From Chlorobiota bacterium (lineage in GTDB: Bacteria; Bacteroidota; Bacteroidia; Bacteroidales; JAADJA01): a stretch of 12,719 bases of DNA. The stretch's first letter is position 1, and every line of letters begins with the position of its first letter. Location: contig JAUVIX010000070.1 of the NCBI GenBank assembly GCA_030592565.1, positions 1-12,719 of the forward strand. Reading direction: 5' to 3'. Below are positions 6,854-12,677 of the stretch, piece after piece. The notes under the pieces are model-generated. The model searched no databases. It saw nothing but the letters and a program-made list of their open reading frames with translations, and was not told where the DNA came from. The translations under genes were made by a program, and so were the position numbers.

Positions 6854-7725
6854 AAGAGATAGTTGTTATATCAGGTAAGGGTGGGACAGGAAAAACTTCA
6901 ATTACTGCATCATTGGCTGTTTTGGGAGATAAGGATGTTGTTTTAGCCGACTGTGATGTGGATGCTGCTGATATGCATCTGCTTTTAGATCCCGACTTTG
7001 CACATAAAGAGAAGTTTTATAGTGGGAAAATAGCCGAGGTAATTCAGGATGATTGTATTAAATGTGGTAAATGCAAAGATGTGTGCCGATTTGATGCTGT
7101 GCCTGTTATTAACGAACAATATGTTATTGATGAGCTAAATTGTGAAGGCTGTGAATATTGCGCTTACGTATGCCCTACAAATGCCATTGTAATGAACGAC
7201 AATCTTGCCGGTGATTTTTTTATATCAAAAACAAGATTGAATAATACTCTTGTACATGCTAAACTTGCTATTGCTGCTGATAATTCCGGTAAACTGGTTA
7301 CAAAGGTGAGAACCGAAGCAAAAAAAATAGCAGAAGAAAATGATATTCCTTACTTAATTGTTGATGGATCTCCGGGGATAGGGTGTCCGGTAGTTGCATC
7401 AGTAACAGGCTCAAATTTGGTTGTTATTGTCACTGAGCCTACAGTTTCGGGACTTCACGATATGAGTCGTGTAGCAGAACTGATTCGAAAGTTTGAAATC
7501 AAATCGGTTTGTTTGATAAACAAGGCTGATCTTAATGCTGATATTACTATTCAGATAAAAAAGTTTTTAAATAAAAATGAAATTCCTCTGATAGCAGAAA
7601 TACCTTATGACTTAATTTTTGCTGATGCGATTTTGGCTGGAAAAACAGTTGTAGAATATAGTAATGGAGAGGTTAGCCGGATTATCAGAGAAAGTTGGAA
7701 GAAGATTTTGGAATTTGTAGATTGA
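6850..7725 (+). CDS. MinD/Mrp-family ATPase with inserted 2x[4Fe-4S] domain (second of pair)
   Basis: This 291-residue paralogue of the preceding protein has Walker A SGKGGTGKTS (8-17), LADCDVDAADMH (32-43), and VDGSPGIGCPVVAS (171-184). Two ferredoxin motifs are inserted at Cys 69, 72, 75, 79 and Cys 98, 101, 104, 108. Its ATG overlaps the upstream stop (ATGA at 6850-6853), which implies translational coupling and near 1:1 production. Overall order, length and spacing match its partner, but sequence between motifs differs clearly, so the duplication is old. This tandem pair of ATPase/ferredoxin proteins is characteristic of strict anaerobes. The reaction is not known with certainty. Confidence 0.88.
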   Translation: MKEIVVISGKGGTGKTSITASLAVLGDKDVVLADCDVDAADMHLLLDPDFAHKEKFYSGKIAEVIQDDCIKCGKCKDVCRFDAVPVINEQYVIDELNCEGCEYCAYVCPTNAIVMNDNLAGDFFISKTRLNNTLVHAKLAIAADNSGKLVTKVRTEAKKIAEENDIPYLIVDGSPGIGCPVVASVTGSNLVVIVTEPTVSGLHDMSRVAELIRKFEIKSVCLINKADLNADITIQIKKFLNKNEIPLIAEIPYDLIFADAILAGKTVVEYSNGEVSRIIRESWKKILEFVD

Positions 7726-7778
7726 TAAATTTATAGACATTTTATATTAAAACGTTAAATTAAAAAAAGGGGAAAAAT

Positions 7779-8099
7779 ATGAAAATTGTATTTGCAGCAA
7801 CAGGAAGAAATTGGGACTCATTGGTTGATTCCCGCTTTGGAAGAGCCGAAGGATATACTCTTTATGATGAAGAAAAGGATGAACTATCCTGGCATTCAAA
7901 TGCCGAAAATAAATCTGCCGGACATGGTGCAGGCGTACAGGCCGGTCAGAAAGTCGTTTCACTAGGAGCCAATATTGTTGTTACTGGTGGAAGTTTCGGG
8001 CCAAAGGCCGGTGATGTTATTCGGGCTGCCGGAATAGAAATGATCCCCGATGTTGGAGAGATTACATTAAAAGAGGCTTATAGTAAAATTAAAAAGTAA
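7779..8099 (+). CDS. NifX/MTH1175-like (dinitrogenase iron-molybdenum cofactor family) protein
   Basis: This 106-residue protein covers a single NifX/NifB-C/VnfX-type domain (Nitro_FeMo-Co family). Features are the N-terminal strand MKIVFAATG, then DSRFGRAEGYTLYD (the 'd.rFGra..f.iyd' motif), a GHGAGVQAGQKVVSLGANIVV helix-turn-strand, and TGGSFGPKAGDVIRAAGIE. Its size and order match the archaeal MTH1175 group and the Desulfovibrio orange proteins (ORP), which bind a Mo/Cu or Fe-S centre. There is no nitrogenase in the window, so a role in nitrogen fixation is not implied. A purine-rich AAAAAAAGGGG ahead of the ATG may serve as a ribosome binding site. It follows the two ATPases by 53 bp and precedes the next gene by 5 bp. 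Confidence 0.87.
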   Translation: MKIVFAATGRNWDSLVDSRFGRAEGYTLYDEEKDELSWHSNAENKSAGHGAGVQAGQKVVSLGANIVVTGGSFGPKAGDVIRAAGIEMIPDVGEITLKEAYSKIKK

Positions 8100-8104
8100 T
8101 AGTT

Positions 8105-8554
8105 ATGGGACGTGGAGGATTTGGTGGTCGTGGTCAGGGTGGAGGTCATGGCAGTGGTAAAGGCGGTGGCAGGGGGCAGAGAATGAGACTTGGTAGTGGT
8201 GGTGATTGTATCTGTCCTGACTGTGGACGAAAGAAACTGCACACACCAGGAATTCCCTGTACCGAAGTGATTTGCTCTTCGTGCGGGGCAACGATGGTTC
8301 GCAACAATGGTCAAAAGTTTGGCATAGGAAAGTCAGATTCGACAAGAACTGATGCCACTAAAGAAAATAATTCAAGAAAAACTTCACTTTTTCCAATAGT
8401 TGATGTAAATTTGTGTACTGGTTGCGGAATATGTATTGAGAAATGTCCTTTTGATTCAATTTTAATGAAGGATGGTAGGGCACAGATACAGAACGAAACC
8501 TGCCGCAAATGTATGATATGCGTGAAAGAGTGCCCTGTGAATGCAATTGCATAA
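8105..8554 (+). CDS. Composite glycine-rich / zinc-ribbon / 2x[4Fe-4S] ferredoxin protein
   Basis: This 149-residue protein has three parts. Residues 1-33 are almost only Gly, Arg, Gln and Ser (MGRGGFGGRGQGGGHGSG), like the tail of DUF5320-type proteins. Residues 35-66 are a Cys-rich knuckle module: CICPDC, then PGIPC, then CSSCGATMVR, with Cys 35, 37, 40, 52, 57 and 60, likely binding Zn or Fe. After a polar linker (about 70-95), residues 104-149 are a bacterial ferredoxin with Cys 104, 107, 110, 114 and Cys 133, 136, 139, 143. The start 5 bp after the NifX-like stop shows it belongs to the same operon. It likely delivers electrons or an Fe-S cluster to the NifX-like protein or the ATPases (inference). 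I know of no characterised protein with exactly this architecture. Confidence 0.85.
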   Translation: MGRGGFGGRGQGGGHGSGKGGGRGQRMRLGSGGDCICPDCGRKKLHTPGIPCTEVICSSCGATMVRNNGQKFGIGKSDSTRTDATKENNSRKTSLFPIVDVNLCTGCGICIEKCPFDSILMKDGRAQIQNETCRKCMICVKECPVNAIA

Positions 8555-8576
8555 GGGAGGAGATTTGGAATTATTT

Positions 8577-8607
8577 TTTGTAAAATTTAGTATAAACTTA
8601 AACTTTG
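8577..8607 (+). promoter_or_regulatory. Candidate promoter for ppnP
   Basis: TTTG (8577-8580), a 19-nt spacer and AAACTTTG (8600-8607), one base off the TAnnTTTG consensus, lie directly before the ATG at 8612. Transcription would begin at or within a few bases of the start codon. Confidence 0.35.
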
Positions 8608-8611
8608 TGTT

Positions 8612-8893
8612 ATGTATAAACTGAGAAAATATCACGCTGACAGGGTGCAGTCACTGACTTATGAAAAGGATGGGAAATCAGCATCCGTTGGAATTCTTGA
8701 GGTTGGTGAGTACGAATTTGGAGCAATAGTTGATGAGCGTTACACCGTCACTTCAGGTAAAATTAATGTTTGGAATGAAAACAGTAATGACTGGGTTGGT
8801 TATAAAAGCGGCGAGACGTTTGAGATTTCCAATCACTCTACTTTCAAACTAAAAGTTGATGAGATCAGCACCTATATTTGTTTCTATGATTAG
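8612..8893 (+). CDS. ppnP: Pyrimidine/purine nucleoside phosphorylase PpnP
   Basis: This 93-residue protein is a single small cupin and aligns end to end by eye with E. coli PpnP (YaiE, 94 residues). Shared features are GKSASVGILEVGEYEFG (E. coli: GRASVGVMVEGEYTF), TVTSGKINVW, DWVGYKSGETFEI, and HSTFKLKV followed by STYICFY (E. coli: TSYLCRYL). PpnP uses phosphate to split purine and pyrimidine nucleosides into base and ribose-1-phosphate in the cytoplasm. The gene lies 57 bp after the Fe-S cluster and may be read from it or from its own weak promoter. No functional link with the Fe-S proteins is evident. Confidence 0.92.
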   Translation: MYKLRKYHADRVQSLTYEKDGKSASVGILEVGEYEFGAIVDERYTVTSGKINVWNENSNDWVGYKSGETFEISNHSTFKLKVDEISTYICFYD

Positions 8894-8916
8894 GGTTTTT
8901 TTATTGAGAACATCTC

Positions 8917-8924
8917 TATCTTTG
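8917..8924 (+). promoter_or_regulatory. Isolated -7 box ahead of the cassette
   Basis: TATCTTTG is an exact TAnnTTTG match, pointing towards the cassette gene that starts at 9071. No clear -33 TTTG lies at the right distance, since the nearest TTG is only about 10 nt upstream. If active, it would drive the inserted cassette from outside, as integron promoters do. Confidence 0.3.
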
Positions 8925-9060
8925 ACAGTTAATTACTGAAGCGAATAGTTTTAGCAAAAACTCCACTCTTCTGTATCTCTCACATACTAAAGAGATTAAC
9001 GAGGTATTCAATAGAGGATAAAAGAGAAATATAAGCAATATTGGTTGCTATTAGCCAGTA

Positions 9061-9070
9061 GTTATGCCCA
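9061..9070 (+). other. Left recombination core of the gene cassette (GTTATGCCCA)
   Basis: GTTATGCCCA stands directly before the ATG at 9071. Its exact reverse complement TGGGCATAAC occurs at 10127-10136, seven bases after the stop of the same gene. In integron cassettes the start of the cassette (after G|TT) is complementary to the left end of its own attC site, and this pair fits that rule over 10 of 10 bases. The base sequence just upstream also weakly pairs with 8926-8948, so an older degenerate site may lie here. Confidence 0.6.
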
Positions 9071-10120
9071 ATGTCTGACCAAATGAAAGATGAAGCAATT
9101 AGGAAAATATCATTAATTGAAGAGCTTGAAACTTCAATGAAGCTATTAAAATTGGGATTCGGTGAATACCAAAATCTTGATATGGCAAATGATTTTTATT
9201 ACTTGCCATTCCAGCTAATTTCAAGTGGTTTTGAAAGATTTATGAAATGTATTATTTGTCTCGGCCATTTAGAAAAGCATGGAGTATTCCCGAAGCCGGG
9301 ACTATTTAGAAAAACACTTAAACACGATCTAATTACTCTCAAAACCCATATAGTAGAGAATTACTTCCAAGAAAACTCCGAAGCTTTATCAATTGATTTA
9401 GTCTACATAAAAACAGATAAAGATTTAGAAAAATTAATTGAACTACTATCTGAATTTGGAAAGTATGCCAGATACTACAATCTTAATGTTGTAACAGGAG
9501 AAGAAGATTCAGGAGAAGACGTAAAATCATCATGGGAAGCATATGAATCAAGTTATCTAGTAAAAGATAAGACACTTATTAATAAATTGAAAGATCCAGA
9601 AACTAGTAATGAAGTTCTAAGCTTTGTAGCGCAAAAAATAATTGAAAAGCTTGAGCGATTTACAAGAGCCTTATCAAGGCAATTTACACTTGGTAATTTA
9701 GGCTCATTAGCCCAACAATACTCTCCAATTGTTTATGATTTCTTAATGATGCAAGATTCTGACTTCGGTAAAATAGATTATAGAAAAAATACAACTAAAT
9801 ACGTTCAAACTAAAAAGAAACCACATAAACGAACCATTAAGGACGAATATCAAAGACGCACAAATAAAGACTTTAGAAGTAAATTAATCACAAAGGAAAG
9901 TTTCAAAGGAGACTGGCCATTCTATTCAGAAGAAATTACAATTGAGTGTAGGCAAAAATTCTGGTGTGTTGTTACAATTGATGGCTTTGACTACGCATTG
10001 AATGGTGCAGCGAAAGGAAGATATAAGTTAGAAGATGTACACGAAGCAGGAATGGCAATCTTAGGTAAATCTGTTGGAGCGTTTATTAATATGGCGTTAA
10101 AATTAGGAGAAGATAATTAA
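9071..10120 (+). CDS. Unknown cassette protein, possibly HEPN-like
   Basis: This 349-residue protein is not recognised with confidence. It is soluble, without signal peptide or clear membrane segment. The N-terminal 170 residues look all-helical: FYYLPFQLISSGFERFMKCI, then a proline/glycine turn, then LFRKTLKHDLITLKTHI with an R-x4-H spacing (Arg80, His85), then ELLSEFGKYARYYNLNVVTG. This recalls HEPN-type helical domains. The middle (about 250-285) is very basic (KKKPHKRTIKDEYQRRTNK). The last 70 residues form a mixed region with KFWCVVTIDGFDYALNGAAKGRY, then an alpha-helical end. The start codon touches the left cassette core, leaving no normal leader, and an attC-like site follows the stop by 7 bp. 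The gene is therefore a probable mobile cassette passenger. An RNase or defence role is speculation. Confidence 0.8.
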   Translation: MSDQMKDEAIRKISLIEELETSMKLLKLGFGEYQNLDMANDFYYLPFQLISSGFERFMKCIICLGHLEKHGVFPKPGLFRKTLKHDLITLKTHIVENYFQENSEALSIDLVYIKTDKDLEKLIELLSEFGKYARYYNLNVVTGEEDSGEDVKSSWEAYESSYLVKDKTLINKLKDPETSNEVLSFVAQKIIEKLERFTRALSRQFTLGNLGSLAQQYSPIVYDFLMMQDSDFGKIDYRKNTTKYVQTKKKPHKRTIKDEYQRRTNKDFRSKLITKESFKGDWPFYSEEITIECRQKFWCVVTIDGFDYALNGAAKGRYKLEDVHEAGMAILGKSVGAFINMALKLGEDN

Positions 10121-10127
10121 AAACACT

Positions 10128-10257
10128 GGGCATAACATGCGGTCATATTTAATGCCGCTACAACTGCAAGCAAGACAATAACGATTTGAAAAGTAAAGAA
10201 CCAATAACCTAGAAAATACCTGGAAAGCGGCACTAAACATACCGCCGACCGTTATGC
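10128..10257. other. attC-like integron recombination site
   Basis: GCATAAC (10130-10136) and GTTATGC (10251-10257) are perfectly complementary outer cores. Inside them are an unpaired spacer (ATG versus CCGACC), a 4-bp stem CGGT/ACCG (10140-10143 with 10241-10244), one unpaired C at 10144, an 8-bp segment with two A/C mismatches that become G-T wobbles on the bottom strand, and a perfect 7-bp TGCCGCT/AGCGGCA (10153-10159 with 10226-10232). The 66-nt centre is unstructured. Size (130 bp), spacer, extrahelical base and better bottom-strand pairing are all attC properties. The core GTTATGC differs at one place from the published GTTRRRY consensus, and no integrase gene is in the window. Confidence 0.65.
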
Positions 10258-10296
10258 ACTATACTTAAATTATTCTCAAACTAAAAATAGACGGCT

Positions 10297-11133
10297 TTGA
10301 AAAAGTTAACTTTATTAATTGTTTTAGCCTTGATCATCCAGGCTATTGTTTCATCCCAGTCGTGCCTCCCTGAAGGCATTACCTTCTCAACTCAGGTGCA
10401 GATTGACAATTTTCAGATTGACTATCCAAATTGTACTGAGATACTGGGTGAAGTTATTATCAGTGGAAATGAAATAACTAGTTTAAGCGGCTTAAATGTT
10501 TTGACCTTCATAGGTGAATACCTTAGTATTGAAAACAATAATATTCTGACGAGTTTAACTGGTTTGGAAAATCTGACTTCTATTCAGGGGGATTTAAATA
10601 TTGGCAATTGGAATCTATGGCCAGCTATGTATGGTAATCCATCCCTGATTAGTTTAGATGGTTTAGATAATCTTGCCTATATCGGTGGAAGCCTTTTTAT
10701 TAGTTTTAATGATGTCTTAGCCAGTATAACAAGTTTATACAATTTGTCTTATGTCGGTGGTGATTACTTTATTTATGGTAACGCTCTGACCAGTTTAGTC
10801 GGATTTGAAAATATAACATCAATTAATGGTGACATTTTTATCGGTGGCAACGAATTAACGAGCTTAACAGGTTTAAATAATGTAACATCCATTGGAGGGA
10901 ACTTGTCAATTAATGAACATTCCCTAACTACTTTAACAGGTCTAAACAATTTGAATTACATTGGGGGCGGCCTTTCAATTGAGGGCAATGTATTGAGCAG
11001 CATAATAGGCCTTTATAATTTGACTTCCGTAGAGGGAAACATAAGGATTGAATATAACCCTGTCCTGTCAAGTTTAACTGGTCTTGAAAATTTAACTACC
11101 ATTGGGGGTAATGGCACTAACATAGGTATTTAA
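10297..11133 (+). CDS. Secreted leucine-rich-repeat protein, 3' end cut off by an IS
   Basis: The frame starts with TTG at 10297, the only start between an in-frame stop at 10288 and the signal peptide MKKLTLLIVLALIIQAIVSS. The mature part opens with CLPEGITFSTQVQIDNFQ and NCTEILGEVIISG, the usual start of a Bacteroidota secreted LRR family. Degenerate repeats of about 23 residues follow, of the form LTSLTGLxNLTSIGGxLxI (for example near residues 60, 88, 115, 160, 183, 205, 228 and 255). Residues from about 271 (GNGTNIGI) come from the IS end at 11108, so the rest of the repeats and the expected T9SS sorting domain are missing. I found no LRR sequence beyond the IS. The product could still be exported but would probably not be anchored. 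It is best treated as a truncated gene. Confidence 0.78.
   Translation: MKKLTLLIVLALIIQAIVSSQSCLPEGITFSTQVQIDNFQIDYPNCTEILGEVIISGNEITSLSGLNVLTFIGEYLSIENNNILTSLTGLENLTSIQGDLNIGNWNLWPAMYGNPSLISLDGLDNLAYIGGSLFISFNDVLASITSLYNLSYVGGDYFIYGNALTSLVGFENITSINGDIFIGGNELTSLTGLNNVTSIGGNLSINEHSLTTLTGLNNLNYIGGGLSIEGNVLSSIIGLYNLTSVEGNIRIEYNPVLSSLTGLENLTTIGGNGTNIGI
11108..11121 (+). repeat. Left terminal inverted repeat of the IS
   Basis: GTAATGGCACTAAC at the left end is the exact reverse complement of GTTAGTGCCATTAC at 12592-12605. The match does not continue clearly inwards or outwards, so the repeat is 14 bp. Confidence 0.8.
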
Positions 11134-11144
11134 ATATATTTTAC

Positions 11145-11152
11145 TATCTTTG
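11145..11152 (+). promoter_or_regulatory. -7 box of the transposase promoter
   Basis: TATCTTTG, an exact TAnnTTTG match, ends 4 nt before the ATG at 11157 and lies inside the IS. A -33 TTTG is not clear. If used, the transcript would start at or very near the start codon and be leaderless, which would keep transposase production low. Confidence 0.45.
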
Positions 11153-11156
11153 TCGC

Positions 11157-12524
11157 ATGAAGATAAATAGATCATTAGGTGTTAGCACCAAAATACAGAC
11201 GATACTCAACAACAGCAATTTAGGATTGCTTAATTCCGTGTACCCTGCGAACTTAAATGCATCATTTGAAAACCCTGGCAATAGCCGGGACCGGGTATAT
11301 ACAGTGCCGAGTACTTTGCAGACCATGTTGATAACGGCTACCATGCAAGACAAAACCCTTAAAAACTCTGTTAATTTACATTACATTTCCCATCAGAAAT
11401 CCCGGGAATTGGAAACATCTGTTTTAAAAAAGAGTATCCAAGAAGAAAAACAGAAAGCCTGCTCAGAACCGAGAAAGGCAGGAAGACCGAGGCTTTTTAA
11501 AGCAGGGCTGCCAAAAAGCAAAGCAAATGACCATTCTTTAAATACTGCTGCGTACAGCAAAGCAAGGAAAAGGGTCCCACAAGCATTGACAGACCAATTA
11601 TTTGATTCAAGCATCATTAGAAATGCAAAAAACGACTATAGCCATTGGTTTGGATACAAAGTATATATTGGCGATGGCACTTATGTGCAAATGCAAGACA
11701 GTGCAGAATTGCGAAAAAAATATGCGGTAAAACATAATGGGACGGAATCAAAAGGATATCCACAAGGCCTTTTGGAAGCTATTACGGAACGGGGCACGGG
11801 CCAGGTGTTTTCTTACAGGCTGTCCAATAGGCATACTGGGGAATTGGAACTTTTTTACAATATGATGGATGATTTGCCAAGTCAAAGTATTTTGCTGTTG
11901 GACGATCTATACAACACCTATGAAACATTTGCCAAGCTGGAAAGCCAAGGGGTTAAAACCGTAGTGCCGGGGAAACGGAAAAGAAATTATTCGGTAATAG
12001 AAAAAATAGGGCAGGGCGATGAAATTGTAATAATCAAAAAGCCGGAAACAAGGCCAAATTGGTTGCCGGAAAATGCAATCGACTTGCCCGGTGAAATCAA
12101 ATTAAGGCGTATTGAATGCATTAGCCCGGAAGGAAAGGAATATGTATTGTACACTTCGGTATTGGATAAAAACATAAAAAAAGAACATATCATAAACCTG
12201 TATTTCACAAGATGGGATGTTGAGGTTTCCATAAGGGAAGTAAAAACAGTTATGGATATAAATATACTGAGGTCAAAGTCTGAGGATATGATAAGGAAAG
12301 AACTGGCAGTATCATTGTCAGCATATAATTTAATAAGAAAAATTATTTACGAAAGCATAAAAGACATGCCTTTTTCCCCCAAAGAAAGTCTCATTCAAGA
12401 ATTCTATTCGCTCAATAAGAATATTCTTGTTGACAAAAAGGGACGAGTATATAACAAATGGTCAACAGGTAGAAAACGAAATAAAGGCAATAATACAAAA
12501 AGAACTATTGCCAAAACGCCCTAA
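11157..12524 (+). CDS. IS4-family DDE transposase, C-terminal frameshift
   Basis: This 455-residue transposase cuts and joins the IS ends. The catalytic residues are visible: Asp173 in YIGDGTYVQ, Asp249 in SILLLDDLYNT, and Glu356 in YFTRWDVEVSIREVK, which is the exact Y-(2)-R-(3)-E-(6)-K signature of the IS4 family. The N-terminus holds a basic region with KAGRPRLFKAGLPKSK (107-122). The frame ends at 12524 with TKRTIAKTP. However, the +1 frame from about 12469 continues without stop to TGA at 12577-12579 and encodes QKELLPKRPKGRQYSRK followed by TKVGKYRKYK, which looks like the genuine basic tail of this transposase family. A one-base change between about 12440 and 12490 has probably shifted the frame. 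The catalytic core is intact; activity without the native tail is uncertain. Confidence 0.85.
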   Translation: MKINRSLGVSTKIQTILNNSNLGLLNSVYPANLNASFENPGNSRDRVYTVPSTLQTMLITATMQDKTLKNSVNLHYISHQKSRELETSVLKKSIQEEKQKACSEPRKAGRPRLFKAGLPKSKANDHSLNTAAYSKARKRVPQALTDQLFDSSIIRNAKNDYSHWFGYKVYIGDGTYVQMQDSAELRKKYAVKHNGTESKGYPQGLLEAITERGTGQVFSYRLSNRHTGELELFYNMMDDLPSQSILLLDDLYNTYETFAKLESQGVKTVVPGKRKRNYSVIEKIGQGDEIVIIKKPETRPNWLPENAIDLPGEIKLRRIECISPEGKEYVLYTSVLDKNIKKEHIINLYFTRWDVEVSIREVKTVMDINILRSKSEDMIRKELAVSLSAYNLIRKIIYESIKDMPFSPKESLIQEFYSLNKNILVDKKGRVYNKWSTGRKRNKGNNTKRTIAKTP

Positions 12525-12591
12525 AGGCAGGCAATATTCACGAAAAACAAAAGTTGGGAAGTATCGAAAATACAAATGATATAATTATTAA

Positions 12592-12605
12592 GTTAGTGCC
12601 ATTAC
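12592..12605 (+). repeat. Right terminal inverted repeat of the IS
   Basis: GTTAGTGCCATTAC mirrors the left end at 11108-11121 over all 14 bases. It lies 13 bp past the stop of the out-of-frame transposase tail, which supports that tail as the original gene end. Confidence 0.8.
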
Positions 12606-12659
12606 TCTTGAGAGGGGTGTAGGGGTGTGTAAATAATAAATATCATTCATTTTTTTGAA

Positions 12660-12677
12660 TTTGTGGACTTTGTGGAC
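12660..12677 (+). repeat. Tandem 9-bp repeat after the IS
   Basis: TTTGTGGAC occurs twice in direct succession. The rest of 12606-12719 holds no gene I can support and no continuation of the LRR reading frame. Confidence 0.4.

Larger units (their letters stand above)
11108..12605 (+). mobile_element. IS4-family insertion sequence, about 1.5 kb
   Basis: The element is bounded by perfect 14-bp inverted repeats and holds one DDE transposase gene on the plus strand. Its length of 1498 bp and the Y-(2)-R-(3)-E-(6)-K transposase motif fit the IS4 family. It interrupts the LRR gene at 11108. No target-site duplication can be seen: the bases before the left repeat (ACTACCATTGGGG) and after the right repeat (TCTTGAGAGGGG) do not match. 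This suggests a deletion or rearrangement on one side after insertion. Confidence 0.82.

Noticed and set aside
7779..8099. Evidence for nitrogen fixation from the NifX-like protein
   Set aside because: No nifH, nifD, nifK, nifE, nifN or nifB is in the window; the ATPases are Mrp/MinD-like with ferredoxin inserts, and the NifX fold is widespread in non-fixing anaerobes.
8078..8345. Minus-strand His/Thr-rich frames opposite the composite ferredoxin gene
   Set aside because: They are complements of glycine codons in the true gene and show no start signal or recognisable pattern.
10460..11100. Repetitive DNA in the LRR gene as a CRISPR-like or tandem DNA repeat
   Set aside because: The repeats are protein-level (about 23 residues), diverged in nucleotide sequence and in frame, with no spacer pattern or cas genes.
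12591..12605. AGTTAGTGCCATTAC as a second attC core matching GTTATGCACT at 10251
   Set aside because: It resembles AGTGCATAAC only with an indel and a mismatch, while it is an exact 14-bp mirror of the left IS end, so it is the IS inverted repeat.
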